Shown piece by piece: positions 8,514 through 17,777 of a DNA stretch of 36,740 nucleotides. The position numbers were made by a program, and so were the translations under genes. Position 1 is the first letter of the stretch. Each line of letters opens with the position of its first letter. The stretch lies in assembly GCA_016292775.1 (NCBI GenBank), contig JAEDFN010000015.1, positions 1 through 36,740 on the forward strand, read 5' to 3'. The DNA comes from Paludibacteraceae bacterium. Its GTDB lineage: Bacteria > Bacteroidota > Bacteroidia > Bacteroidales > Paludibacteraceae. The notes below the pieces were generated by a model. That model did no database searches. It was not told the origin of the DNA and was given only the letters and a program-made list of their open reading frames with translations.

Positions 8514-9401
8514 ATGGATAAAATTATTAAAACAGCCCTTATTCAGATGCCTATATCCTCTGATATAGAACAAAATAAGAGGGAATTATCAAAACAAATA
8601 GAACAAGCGGCAAAGCAGTCGGCGCAATTGATAGTGCTGTCGGAGTTGCATAATACACCCTATTTTTGCCAAACAGAGGATGTAAGAAATTTCGATTTGG
8701 CAGAAGCCATACCGGGGCCATCTACAGCCTACTATTCCGCGTTGGCAGCGAAATATAAGGTGGTGTTGATAACATCCCTTTTCGAACGTCGTGCTCCCGG
8801 TCTATATCATAATACTGCCGTGGTTTTTGATACCGACGGTTCTATCGCCGGTAAATATCGTAAGATGCATATCCCCGATGATCCGGCTTATTACGAGAAA
8901 TTCTACTTTACTCCGGGCGACCTTGGTTTTACTCCTATTAACACCTCATTAGGGAAAATTGGTCTGTTGGTATGCTGGGATCAATGGTATCCGGAAGCAG
9001 CTCGATTAATGGCTCTTGCAGGTGCTGAAATATTAATATATCCTACCGCTATCGGATGGGAAAGTACTGATACAGAGGATGAAAAACGTCGTCAACAAGA
9101 TGCTTGGGTTACCGTTCAACGCGGACATGCCGTGGCAAACGGCCTCCCGGTAGTTACGGTAAATAGGGTAGGGCACGAACCGGACCCGAGCGGAGCCACT
9201 AATGGCATCGCTTTTTGGGGACATAGTTTCGTTGCCGGTCCTCAAGGTGAACTCCTTTTCGTTGCTTCTGATAGCGAAGCACAAACGGCTGTGGTAGACG
9301 TAAATATATCCCGCTCAGAAAATGTACGCAGATGGTGGCCTTTCTTGCGCGACCGTCGTATTGATGATTACCATAATATTATTAAAAGATTTAACGATTG
9401 A
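8514..9401 (+). CDS. aguB: N-carbamoylputrescine amidase
   Basis: A nitrilase-superfamily amidase that converts N-carbamoylputrescine to putrescine, CO2 and ammonia. The 295-residue length is typical. The catalytic triad is E44 (VLSELHNTPYF), K117 (YRKMHIPDD) and C154 (LLVCWDQWYPE). The YFTPGD and GHSFVAGPQGE segments match the AguB subgroup. The gap to aguA is 64 nt and holds a short 7-bp hairpin (8467-8473 with 8477-8483). The stop codon shares its last base with the next start. Confidence 0.95.
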   Translation: MDKIIKTALIQMPISSDIEQNKRELSKQIEQAAKQSAQLIVLSELHNTPYFCQTEDVRNFDLAEAIPGPSTAYYSALAAKYKVVLITSLFERRAPGLYHNTAVVFDTDGSIAGKYRKMHIPDDPAYYEKFYFTPGDLGFTPINTSLGKIGLLVCWDQWYPEAARLMALAGAEILIYPTAIGWESTDTEDEKRRQQDAWVTVQRGHAVANGLPVVTVNRVGHEPDPSGATNGIAFWGHSFVAGPQGELLFVASDSEAQTAVVDVNISRSENVRRWWPFLRDRRIDDYHNIIKRFND

Positions 9402-10642
9402 TGAAACGCTCCGATTTTGAAATAATGGCCCCTGCCGGATGCTGGGAAAGTCTTAGCGCCGCTATTAATGCCGGTGCCGATTCCGTCTATTTCGGCATCG
9501 AAAAACTTAATATGAGGTCTCGCTCTTCAAATAACTTCACTACCGAAGACCTCCATAAAATTGTTGCCTTATGCAAAAGTCATAATGTAAAAACTTATCT
9601 TACTATAAATACTATTATTTATGGAGAAGACCTCCCCTTGATGAGGGAAATAGTGGATAATGCCAAAGAAGCCGGTGTTTCCGCTATCATAGCATCTGAC
9701 GTGGCTGTAATGCAATATGCTGTATCGAAGGGTGTTAAGGTGCATCTGAGTACTCAACTTAATATCTCTAATGTAGAGGCACTGAAATTTTATGCTCAAT
9801 TTGCAGAAGTCGTTGTGCTCGCCCGTGAACTTAATATGACTCAAGTAGCGGAAATTTATAAGCAAATAGTGGATCAAAACATCACGGGTCGTGGCGGGGA
9901 GCAAATCCGTATCGAGATGTTCTGCCATGGTGCCCTCTGTATGGCTGTTTCCGGAAAGTGCTATCTCTCGCTTCATGAACTCAACGCATCGGCAAATAGA
10001 GGCGCTTGCATGCAAGTGTGCCGCCGTGCTTATAGAGTGCACGATGTGGATTCGGATATCGAACTCGAAGTGGATAACAAATATATAATGTCACCCAAAG
10101 ACCTGAAAACCATACATTTTATGAATAAGATGATGGATGCAGGCGTGCGAGTATTTAAAATTGAAGGCCGTGCCAGGGGTCCCGAATATGTAAAAACCGT
10201 AGTTTCTTGTTATCGAGAGGCTATTGAGGCATATCTGAGCGGCTCTTTCTCTCAAGAAAAAATTGAAAAATGGGATACTCGCCTTGCTAAAGTCTTTAAT
10301 CGCGGTTTTTGGGACGGCTATTACCTCGGTCAACGTCTCGGAGAGTGGAGTGCCGCTTACGGGTCTAAAGCTACTCATAAAAAAGTGTATATCGGAAAAT
10401 GTACTAACTATTTTCAAAAAATCGGCGTGGCGGAATTCCTTATCGAAGCTCAAGGTCTTGATGTTAACGACGAAATACTCGTTACCGGCGAAACTACCGG
10501 CGCATACGAAGATGTGGTGGAAGAAGTGAGAGTAGATTTACTCCCCGTAAATCACGTGGATAAAGGTGTGTATTGTAGTATAAAAACAAAAGAAATTGTG
10601 CGCCGAAATGATAAATTATATAAAATCGTGCCTGTAGAGTAA
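9401..10642 (+). CDS. Peptidase U32 family protein (RlhA/YegQ-like)
   Basis: I place the start at ATG 9401, overlapping the aguB stop by one base (TGATG); a TTG one codon earlier is less likely. The product has 413 residues. The N-terminal TIM-barrel-like part begins MAPAGCWESLSAAINAGAD. The U32 signature is intact: EMFCHGALCMAVSGKCYLS, with further conserved cysteines in RGACMQVCRR. These cysteines bind an iron-sulfur cluster in characterised relatives. U32 proteins of this type hydroxylate 23S rRNA (RlhA) or tRNA uridine (TrhP), with prephenate-derived oxygen donation in the tRNA case, rather than acting as proteases. Which RNA is the target cannot be decided here. Translational coupling with aguB is likely. 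Confidence 0.85.
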   Translation: MKRSDFEIMAPAGCWESLSAAINAGADSVYFGIEKLNMRSRSSNNFTTEDLHKIVALCKSHNVKTYLTINTIIYGEDLPLMREIVDNAKEAGVSAIIASDVAVMQYAVSKGVKVHLSTQLNISNVEALKFYAQFAEVVVLARELNMTQVAEIYKQIVDQNITGRGGEQIRIEMFCHGALCMAVSGKCYLSLHELNASANRGACMQVCRRAYRVHDVDSDIELEVDNKYIMSPKDLKTIHFMNKMMDAGVRVFKIEGRARGPEYVKTVVSCYREAIEAYLSGSFSQEKIEKWDTRLAKVFNRGFWDGYYLGQRLGEWSAAYGSKATHKKVYIGKCTNYFQKIGVAEFLIEAQGLDVNDEILVTGETTGAYEDVVEEVRVDLLPVNHVDKGVYCSIKTKEIVRRNDKLYKIVPVE

Positions 10643-10678
10643 GCAAATATCGAAAAGTGAACGTGTAAATTTTTTGTT

Positions 10679-13600
10679 ATGTTTTTTAGTTTGAGAATCT
10701 TAAAATCTGTATTCTTACGCTTTTGTGTAGTACTTTTTATATTTGCATTATTTGTAAATTCTACACCGGCACAAAATCCACTTTCTTTATATCAGCTAAA
10801 AAGTGCCGTTATCGATTCCATAAATTTGGCAATACCTCAATACCAAAATTTCGGGTTGTTCAAAGTAAAGAAAATTATTCCTTATAAAAATTCAAAAAAA
10901 ATAGTGGTGGAGATGTCGGATAATTTTTCCTACATCCCTTTCCGCCCTATTCTTGTAGATTCTATAGAAAAACAAGCTCTTAAAGCCCTTCAAATCAATT
11001 ATCCGGACTATGATAAGGTGGAGATAATCGCCGATAATCATAATATCCATTTCCTTATTCCTAATTACTTTCGCACGGAAGGTAAAGATGTTAAGCGACT
11101 TTCACAATACGTGCATACTACTCCTTTTATCAGAAATAGTTCCTTGCCTTATACAATTGATAATGGCTTGCAAGACCGTAATATAGCCCTTTGGCAAAGT
11201 CATGGACTGTATTATAATCAAAAAGACGACCGTTGGTGTTGGCAGCGAGCTCGGGTGATGACTACTGTGGAAGATAAGTTTACTCTCTCTTTTGTAATTC
11301 CTTATCTTATGCCGATGCTTGAGCGAGCGGGTGCTAATGTGTTCTTGCCTCGAGAACGAGATACTCAACGATATGAGGTTGTTGTCGATAATGATAGCAG
11401 TAATTTTATTCAAGGCTCTTATTCAGAAATTATTAATAATGCCAAATTTGAAATTATTACGGGTAATGAAGCCGGATTCGCATATAATCATGAATATTAT
11501 ACCGACCGACAAAATCCGTTTTTAGATGGTACTTATCGGGTGATGAAAACTTCTCATCATGCCACTTCACAAGTAGAATGGCATCCGAATTTTCCGAAAA
11601 ACGGTTGGTATTGGGTGTCGGTAGCATATCATACCGAAGACAACTCAGTGCCTGATGCCCATTATACTGTCAGACATTCTGCAGGTACAACCTCCTTTAC
11701 CGTAAATCAAAAAATGGGAGGTGGCACTTGGATTTATCTTGGAAAATTCTACTTTAATAAAGATGATGATAATGCAGTAATACTTACAAATGTAAGCGAC
11801 CATCATGGTGTGATTACTGCCGATGCCGTGCGATTCGGTGGCGGAATGGGTAATATAGCCCGACGCCCTGCCGATCAAGAGGTGTTTAATGCTCTCTCTT
11901 CTTTTACGAAAAATGTGTCGGAAACAAGTGGTCAAGCCCGATTTTGGGAGGGGGCTCGATATTGGCTTCAATGGGCAGGTGCACCTTACGATGTATTCTC
12001 TTTTTCAGAAGGACTGAATGATTATGTCGACGATTATTCTTGTCGTGGATTATGGGTCAATTGGTTGAACTATGGCTCTGCTAATGCTCCCGACTCTACA
12101 GGACTTAATATCCCTATCGACCTCTCTTTCGCTTTTCATAGTGACGCAGGATGTAAATTGGATACTATTGTAGGTACTCTCGGTATATTCACCACTGTTG
12201 ATAATAAAGGGAATAAGAATGCAAAGTTACCAAACGGGCAAGATAGGTATGCATCTCGCGATTTGACGGATATCGTTATGTCGCAAATTGTTGATGATGT
12301 ACGAGCGCAAATCAATCCGCAATGGACAAGGAGGGGGATGTGGAATAAAAGCTATAGCGAGAGCCGTCGCCCTCAAGTGCCCGCTATGCTGCTCGAACTC
12401 CTTTCTCATCAAAATATGGAAGATATGATGTATGGCCTTGACCCGAGATTTAAATTCACCGTCTCTCGCGCTATATATAAAGGTATGGCAAAATTTATCG
12501 CTTCTCAGAATGGCGATTCCGTAGTTATTGCTCCTCTACCGATAAAAGATTTTGTTGTCGAACTCGATTCTTTACAAGAGAATGTTATCCTTAGGTGGAA
12601 TGCCACTATCGATACCCTTGAGCCTTCTGCAATGGCAGAGAAATACGTTGTCTACACCCGTCAAAATGGAGAAGGTTGGGATAATGGTGTGCTCGTAGAT
12701 AGAAATGAGGCGGTATTGTCTATCAGTAAAGGTGTTATTACCGGATATAAGGTGGTAGCGGTGAATAGTGGCGGTGCATCGATGGATAGTGAGATATTAA
12801 CGGCATATTCATCCCCCGGTAGTAAAGGTGTAGTGATGATAATGAATGGATTTACAAGGGTTTCCGCACCGGAGGCTTTTGTCGCTTATCCTTATGCCGG
12901 CTTTGGTATTTCGGGCGACCGTGGTGTGGGTGATGTAATGGACTTGCAGTTTGCCGGCGACCAGAATGAGTTCGACTCTCGCTTGCCTTGGGTTTCTGAC
13001 GATGCCTCCGGTTGGGGTAATAGCAATAGCAATTATGAATTCGATTTTATCCCTGCCAATACCCATGATTTTACATTAATTCATGGACAAGCAATAGCAG
13101 CTTGCGGATACTCTTTCGTTTCCTCTTCTCGCTCGGCTGTAGAATGTAATCTCTGTGATTTAAAGAGATATAAATTGCTCGACATTATTTTCGGAGAACA
13201 GAAAACAGTGTCATGGGGTAGAGATAAATCCAAATACGATTTTGCAGTCTATACACCCGAATTGTGCTCGACTTTAGAGAGTTATACCGCCGCCGGAGGA
13301 AATATCTTCGTGTCAGGAGCTTATGTGGTTTCCGACCCTTGGCTCGCTCCAAATGCTACAAAGAGTAGCAGGTCGTTTTGCAAAAAAGTTTTAGGCGTAT
13401 CTTGGCGAGCTGATAAAGCTACTCAAAATGGAAAAGTGAAGGGCGTTTATTCTCCGATTTTTTCACTAAAAGATGTGCTTGTTGAAGTGCCTCAAAATGA
13501 AAAAAAATATACTTCGGCAACGTCAGATAAATATTCCGAAACAGTACCATTCGAATTTGAGTTCGCACAAACTATCAATGAAAAGATATATCCGGCAGAA

Positions 13601-13798
13601 TCTCCCGATGCTCTAACCCCGGAAGGAAATGCTTTTCCGGTACTTAAATATTCACAGAATAATACTAATGCCGCAATAGTATTTGATTCAAGAAATTATC
13701 GTACCTTTGTATGCGGATTTCCTTTTGAAACTATACTCGAAGAGGAGAGTCGTAATATATTGATGAACAGAGTATTAGATTTTTTAGATAAAAAATAA
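10679..13798 (+). CDS. Large exported amidase-like protein with golvesin/xanthan-lyase domain
   Basis: 1039 residues with an N-terminal signal segment (hydrophobic about 8-27, ending STPA). An N-acetylmuramoyl-L-alanine amidase-like fold appears split around an inserted domain: IALWQSHGLYYN near residue 173, then FWEGARYWLQW near 420, FHSDAG near 485, and SHQNMEDMMYGLDPRF near 575. The inserted part, about 275-395, resembles the golvesin C-terminal/xanthan lyase beta domain (YRVMKTSHHATSQVEWHP, GVITADAVRFGGGM). A fibronectin-III-like segment follows at about 625-705, then roughly 320 residues resembling a glutamine-amidotransferase-like region without clear catalytic residues. Relatives in Bacteroidota are often labelled xanthan lyase by the small domain only; a cell-wall or glycan amidase role is more plausible. 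It sits 36 nt after the U32 gene. Confidence 0.75.
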   Translation: MFFSLRILKSVFLRFCVVLFIFALFVNSTPAQNPLSLYQLKSAVIDSINLAIPQYQNFGLFKVKKIIPYKNSKKIVVEMSDNFSYIPFRPILVDSIEKQALKALQINYPDYDKVEIIADNHNIHFLIPNYFRTEGKDVKRLSQYVHTTPFIRNSSLPYTIDNGLQDRNIALWQSHGLYYNQKDDRWCWQRARVMTTVEDKFTLSFVIPYLMPMLERAGANVFLPRERDTQRYEVVVDNDSSNFIQGSYSEIINNAKFEIITGNEAGFAYNHEYYTDRQNPFLDGTYRVMKTSHHATSQVEWHPNFPKNGWYWVSVAYHTEDNSVPDAHYTVRHSAGTTSFTVNQKMGGGTWIYLGKFYFNKDDDNAVILTNVSDHHGVITADAVRFGGGMGNIARRPADQEVFNALSSFTKNVSETSGQARFWEGARYWLQWAGAPYDVFSFSEGLNDYVDDYSCRGLWVNWLNYGSANAPDSTGLNIPIDLSFAFHSDAGCKLDTIVGTLGIFTTVDNKGNKNAKLPNGQDRYASRDLTDIVMSQIVDDVRAQINPQWTRRGMWNKSYSESRRPQVPAMLLELLSHQNMEDMMYGLDPRFKFTVSRAIYKGMAKFIASQNGDSVVIAPLPIKDFVVELDSLQENVILRWNATIDTLEPSAMAEKYVVYTRQNGEGWDNGVLVDRNEAVLSISKGVITGYKVVAVNSGGASMDSEILTAYSSPGSKGVVMIMNGFTRVSAPEAFVAYPYAGFGISGDRGVGDVMDLQFAGDQNEFDSRLPWVSDDASGWGNSNSNYEFDFIPANTHDFTLIHGQAIAACGYSFVSSSRSAVECNLCDLKRYKLLDIIFGEQKTVSWGRDKSKYDFAVYTPELCSTLESYTAAGGNIFVSGAYVVSDPWLAPNATKSSRSFCKKVLGVSWRADKATQNGKVKGVYSPIFSLKDVLVEVPQNEKKYTSATSDKYSETVPFEFEFAQTINEKIYPAESPDALTPEGNAFPVLKYSQNNTNAAIVFDSRNYRTFVCGFPFETILEEESRNILMNRVLDFLDKK

Positions 13799-13812
13799 AA
13801 ACCCTTTTATTT

Positions 13813-15282
13813 ATGAAAAAAGTGAATTGTTTTTTGCCGGCTTTGTCTGTAGAGCAGATTTTGCCGACAGTAAATGAGCTTCGTTCAACAAAATTTGCCG
13901 ATGATTTGCAAATTTTCATCCTCTCAAAAGAGAAATTAGAGGTGGAAGGATGTTCTAATATCATAAGCGATAATATAAACAGTATGGAAACATTACGCTC
14001 TATAGCCGAGAATTCCAATGCTGATTTTACGTTGATATACACCAAATACACAACCCTCTCATTTGCACAATACGGGCTTGAACGCTTTTATAATCTTGCT
14101 ATCGCGTCAGGTGCCGGCTTGATGTACAGCGATTTCTATCAAATAATTAACGGTGTAAGGGTTAATGCGCCTACTATTGATTATCAATTCGGTAGTTTAC
14201 GCGATGACTTCACTTTCGGCTCTTTACTTTTTTACAATTCAAAAGCATTAAAAGATGCTCTTCGCTCAATAAAAGGAGAATATAATTATGCAGGCCTTTA
14301 TGCCCTCCGTTTGGCAGTAAGTCGTATTGCAGATATCGCACATATCAACGAATATCTATATACCGAGATAGAGCAGGATACTCGTAAGAGTGGTGATAAA
14401 CAGTTCGATTATGTAGACCCAAAAAATCGTGCTGTACAATTAGAGATGGAAGCCGCTTGTACCGAGCATCTTAAAGCAATAGGCGGATATCTGGAGCCGA
14501 AATTTAAAGATGTGGAATTTGATAAAGGTAATTTCGAATACGAAGCTTCTGTTATTATCCCTGTACGTAATAGAGTGCGCACAATAGAAGATGCTATCCG
14601 CTCTGTGTTGATGCAGAAAGCCGATTTTAAATATAACCTTATTGTTGTAGACAATTTTTCAACTGATGGTACATCCGATGTCATTGCTCGTTATGCTAAA
14701 GAAGATGAGAGAGTTATTCATGTAATACCGGAAAGAGAAGACCTCGGTATCGGTGGTTGCTGGAATATGGGTGTCGACCATCCTAAGTGCGGAAAATTTG
14801 CAGTACAACTCGATAGTGACGACGTTTATGAGTCACCGGCTACACTGCAAACTATTGTAGATGCCTTTTATGAGCAGAATTGTGCTATGGTAGTGGGCTC
14901 TTATACAATAACAAACGGAGAGATGAAGCCAATTCCACCGGGATTAATCGATCATAAAGAGTGGACTCCGGAAAACGGACGTAATAATGCCTTGCGTATC
15001 AATGGTCTCGGTGCTCCTCGTGCTTTCTATACTCCTTTCTTGAGAGAAATACATGTGCCTAACACAAGTTATGGAGAGGATTATGCTCTCGGACTCCGCG
15101 TGAGCCGTGAATATCAAATTGGCCGTATTTATAAATCACTTTACCTTTGCCGCCGTTGGGATGGTAATTCCGACGCCGCTTTGAGTATCGAAAAAATCAA
15201 TGCCAATAACTTGTATAAGGATAAAATTCGTACTTTCGAACTTATCTCTCGTATTAAAATGAATATGATAAATAATAAATAA
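13813..15282 (+). CDS. Family 2 glycosyltransferase with extra N-terminal domain
   Basis: 489 residues. The C-terminal half is a GT-A glycosyltransferase: SVIIPVRNR begins near residue 245, VVDNFSTDGT follows, and the metal-binding acidic motif is LDSDDVYE (D334 to D337). GEDYALGLR supplies the downstream acidic catalytic-type motif. The first 240 residues form a separate mixed alpha/beta region (LPTVNELRSTKFADDLQIF, DFTLIYTKYTTL) that resembles a degenerate second GT-A fold or a substrate domain. No signal peptide or membrane helix is visible, so it should act in the cytoplasm. The acceptor is unknown. It is only 14 nt from each neighbour, implying cotranscription with the amidase-like gene and ftcD. 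Confidence 0.82.
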   Translation: MKKVNCFLPALSVEQILPTVNELRSTKFADDLQIFILSKEKLEVEGCSNIISDNINSMETLRSIAENSNADFTLIYTKYTTLSFAQYGLERFYNLAIASGAGLMYSDFYQIINGVRVNAPTIDYQFGSLRDDFTFGSLLFYNSKALKDALRSIKGEYNYAGLYALRLAVSRIADIAHINEYLYTEIEQDTRKSGDKQFDYVDPKNRAVQLEMEAACTEHLKAIGGYLEPKFKDVEFDKGNFEYEASVIIPVRNRVRTIEDAIRSVLMQKADFKYNLIVVDNFSTDGTSDVIARYAKEDERVIHVIPEREDLGIGGCWNMGVDHPKCGKFAVQLDSDDVYESPATLQTIVDAFYEQNCAMVVGSYTITNGEMKPIPPGLIDHKEWTPENGRNNALRINGLGAPRAFYTPFLREIHVPNTSYGEDYALGLRVSREYQIGRIYKSLYLCRRWDGNSDAALSIEKINANNLYKDKIRTFELISRIKMNMINNK

Positions 15283-15296
15283 ATCTATCTAATATT

Positions 15297-16994
15297 ATGA
15301 TCAAACGAATTATTGAATGCGTGCCTAATTTTTCTGAAGGGCGCGATATGGCTGTAATTAAACAAATTACAGATACTATCGAAAAAGTAGAAGGCGTAAA
15401 ACTCCTTGACGTTGACCCGGGTGAGGCAACAAATCGTACTGTGGTTACTTTTGTAGGTGAACCTGAAGTTGTTGTAGAAGCAGCTTTTCAAGCTGTAAAA
15501 AAAGCCGCAGAACTTATTGATATGCGTCATCACCATGGTGCTCACCCTCGTATGGGCGCTACCGACGTTTGCCCTCTCGTGCCTGTAGCAGGTATTACTC
15601 TTGAAGAGTGTGCAGAACTTGCTCGTCAATTAGGAAAACGCATCGGTGATGAACTCGGAATCCCTGTTTATGCTTATGAAGCTGCTGCTTTTACTCCTGA
15701 ACGTAAGAATCTTGCCGTTTGCCGTCAAGGTGAATATGAGGCCCTTAGCAAACGCTTCGGTATAAAAGAAGAAAATCCTGATTTCGGTCCTACTGTTTGG
15801 AACGAAAATACAGCAAAATCAGGTGCTACTGCCGTTGGCGCTCGCGATTTCCTTATCGCTGTAAACTATAATCTTAACTCTACTTCTACTCGTCGTGCTA
15901 ATGCTATTGCTTTCGACGTTCGTGAAAAAGGTAGACCAAAACGCGAAGGTGGCTCCCCTGTCGGTAAAGTGATGAAAGATGAAAATGGTAATGACATAAT
16001 GATTCCTGGTACTTTAAAAGGTACAAAAGCAATCGGCTGGTACATCGACGAATATGGTATCGCTCAGGTATCTATGAATATTACAGATATCAAAACCACC
16101 CCACTTCATGTTGCTTTTGACGAAGTATGCCGCTGTGCCGCAAATCGTGGACTCCGCGTTACAGGTACCGAAATTGTAGGCCTCGTTCCGAAATCTACTC
16201 TTATCGAAGCCGGTAAATATTTCCTTCGCAAACAACAACGTTCCGTTGGTATCCACGACGAAGAGATAATCAAGATAGCTATCAAATCTATGGGTCTTGA
16301 CGACCTCAAACCTTTTAACCCTAAAGAGAAAGTTATTGAATACCTTATCGAAGATGATAACGCTAAAAAACTTGTAAACCTCACTTGTAAAGGTTTTGCA
16401 GAAGAAACAGCAAGCGAAAGTCCTGCTCCGGGCGGTGGTTCTATCTCCGCTTATATGGGTTCTCTCGCTGCCGCTCTCGGTACTATGGTAGCCAACCTCT
16501 CAAGCCACAAACCGGGTTGGGATGCTAAATGGAACTATTTCTCAGAATGGGCGGAAAAAGGTCAAGAAATTATGGCTCGCTTACTCTGGCTCGTTGACGA
16601 AGATACTGAGTCTTTCAACCGTATCATGGCTGTATTCTCAATGCCAAAATCTACCGATGAGGAGAAAGCCGCTCGCTCTAAAGCAATGCAAGAGGCTACT
16701 CTTTATGCTACCCAAATTCCTTTGGAAACAATGCGTGCTTCTATGGCTACATTCCCTATTATCAAAGCTATGGCATCAGAGGGTAACCCTAATTCCGTTT
16801 CCGATGCCGGCGTAGGTGCTCTCGCTGCTCGCTCTGCTGTACTCGGTGCTTGCCTTAATGTGAAAATTAATGCCGCAGGACTTAAAGACCGCGCCGTTGC
16901 CGATGAGTTGGTAAATGAAGCTAACCGCCTCGCTGATGAAGCTTGTCGCCTCGAAGCCGAAATCCTCGAAATAGTTAATTCAAAAATTAAATAA
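15297..16994 (+). CDS. ftcD: Bifunctional glutamate formimidoyltransferase / formimidoyltetrahydrofolate cyclodeaminase
   Basis: 565 residues, the full bifunctional length. Residues 1 to about 300 are the formiminotransferase module (IECVPNFSEGRD, DPGEATNRTVVT, HHHGAHPRMGATDVCPL). From about 345 the helical cyclodeaminase module follows (ESPAPGGGSISAYMGSLAAA). It transfers the formimino group of formiminoglutamate to tetrahydrofolate and then releases ammonia to give methenyl-THF, the last part of histidine degradation and a source of one-carbon units. None of the other hut genes (hutH, hutU, hutI) is in the window. It is the last gene of the codirectional run and is followed by a strong terminator. 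Confidence 0.96.
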   Translation: MIKRIIECVPNFSEGRDMAVIKQITDTIEKVEGVKLLDVDPGEATNRTVVTFVGEPEVVVEAAFQAVKKAAELIDMRHHHGAHPRMGATDVCPLVPVAGITLEECAELARQLGKRIGDELGIPVYAYEAAAFTPERKNLAVCRQGEYEALSKRFGIKEENPDFGPTVWNENTAKSGATAVGARDFLIAVNYNLNSTSTRRANAIAFDVREKGRPKREGGSPVGKVMKDENGNDIMIPGTLKGTKAIGWYIDEYGIAQVSMNITDIKTTPLHVAFDEVCRCAANRGLRVTGTEIVGLVPKSTLIEAGKYFLRKQQRSVGIHDEEIIKIAIKSMGLDDLKPFNPKEKVIEYLIEDDNAKKLVNLTCKGFAEETASESPAPGGGSISAYMGSLAAALGTMVANLSSHKPGWDAKWNYFSEWAEKGQEIMARLLWLVDEDTESFNRIMAVFSMPKSTDEEKAARSKAMQEATLYATQIPLETMRASMATFPIIKAMASEGNPNSVSDAGVGALAARSAVLGACLNVKINAAGLKDRAVADELVNEANRLADEACRLEAEILEIVNSKIK

Positions 16995-17024
16995 AAAGAA
17001 TAAGTTATTTCTATAATGTTATTG

Positions 17025-17063
17025 CAGCGCATTGATATACAATTCAATGCGCTGTTTTTTTTT
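17025..17063 (+). terminator. Rho-independent terminator after ftcD
   Basis: CAGCGCATTGA (17025-17035) pairs with TCAATGCGCTG (17044-17054) across an 8-nt loop, followed directly by nine T residues (17055-17063). This is a textbook intrinsic terminator and closes the asd-to-ftcD run. Confidence 0.9.
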
Positions 17064-17133
17064 ACTCAATTAAGGTCACTCGGTATAATGATTGGTTTGT
17101 TGGAGATTACGGAAATATTATTCTTTCCATATT

Positions 17134-17164
17134 TTTGTATTCGAAAAATTATTATTACCTTTGC
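17134..17164 (+). promoter_or_regulatory. Consensus Bacteroidota promoter abutting the Cys/His-rich gene
   Basis: TTTG at 17134-17137 and TACCTTTGC at 17156-17164 match the -33 and -7 elements with 18 nt between. The -7 box ends 3 nt before the ATG at 17168, so transcription would start at or within the first codons. This implies a leaderless or nearly leaderless mRNA, or else the true start is downstream. Confidence 0.75.
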
Positions 17165-17167
17165 AAC

Positions 17168-17665
17168 ATGAAAAAGTGTGTTCGAAACATATTCATATTA
17201 GTGATGGCTTGCTTCATACTTTTTGGTGTTGGCGGCTTGAATATATACCACTATTGCTGCGATGCATGTGAAGAATATGGGCATAATATCTTTACTACCA
17301 TCTCATGCGAAGAGGTACACTCCCTCCATCATTGTTCCGAACACCATTGCACAGATGCTCATTGTTGTGATAAAGAACATACAAAATCGTTTGTAGGTGA
17401 GAATAAATCTGATATTTGCACTCATCTTACATCTCATGCTAAGCATTGTGATGTGCACCATGTTGATGTTTTCACTGAGCTCTATTCTCATTCACAAGAT
17501 TTTCATATAGATGCTCCTATAGCATTGTTTGTTATGTATATCATTGATAATAATAGTGATATACAATTTTCTTCAATCTCAAAATCCCTTTATAATTATT
17601 CTGACTCGCCGCCTGTTTTTGATGGTAGAGCCATAATTGTGCGCAAAAATTCATATCTTATTTAG
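17168..17665 (+). CDS. Cys/His-rich small membrane-anchored protein, HYC_CC_PP-like
   Basis: I take ATG 17168 as the start (165 aa), because an earlier in-frame ATG at 17135 lies inside the promoter. Residues 7-24 form one hydrophobic segment (signal peptide or anchor). The exported part has the three landmarks of the HYC_CC_PP family: HYC at 28-30, a CC pair at 66-67, and PP at 148-149. The stretch from 46 to 100 is packed with His and Cys (LHHCSEHHCTDAHCCDKEH and more), which suggests metal binding. The TonB receptor follows after 112 nt and a secreted HMA protein after that, so a role in copper or other soft-metal handling in the envelope is likely but unproved. Confidence 0.72.
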   Translation: MKKCVRNIFILVMACFILFGVGGLNIYHYCCDACEEYGHNIFTTISCEEVHSLHHCSEHHCTDAHCCDKEHTKSFVGENKSDICTHLTSHAKHCDVHHVDVFTELYSHSQDFHIDAPIALFVMYIIDNNSDIQFSSISKSLYNYSDSPPVFDGRAIIVRKNSYLI

Positions 17666-17777
17666 CGGTTATACTTTTTTTGACAAAAGGAATCAGACAA
17701 AAATAATGTTCTTTTGCCAACGATTTGATGTGCTATATGCACCCTAATTATTGTATAACCATAAAAACTAAATAAAT

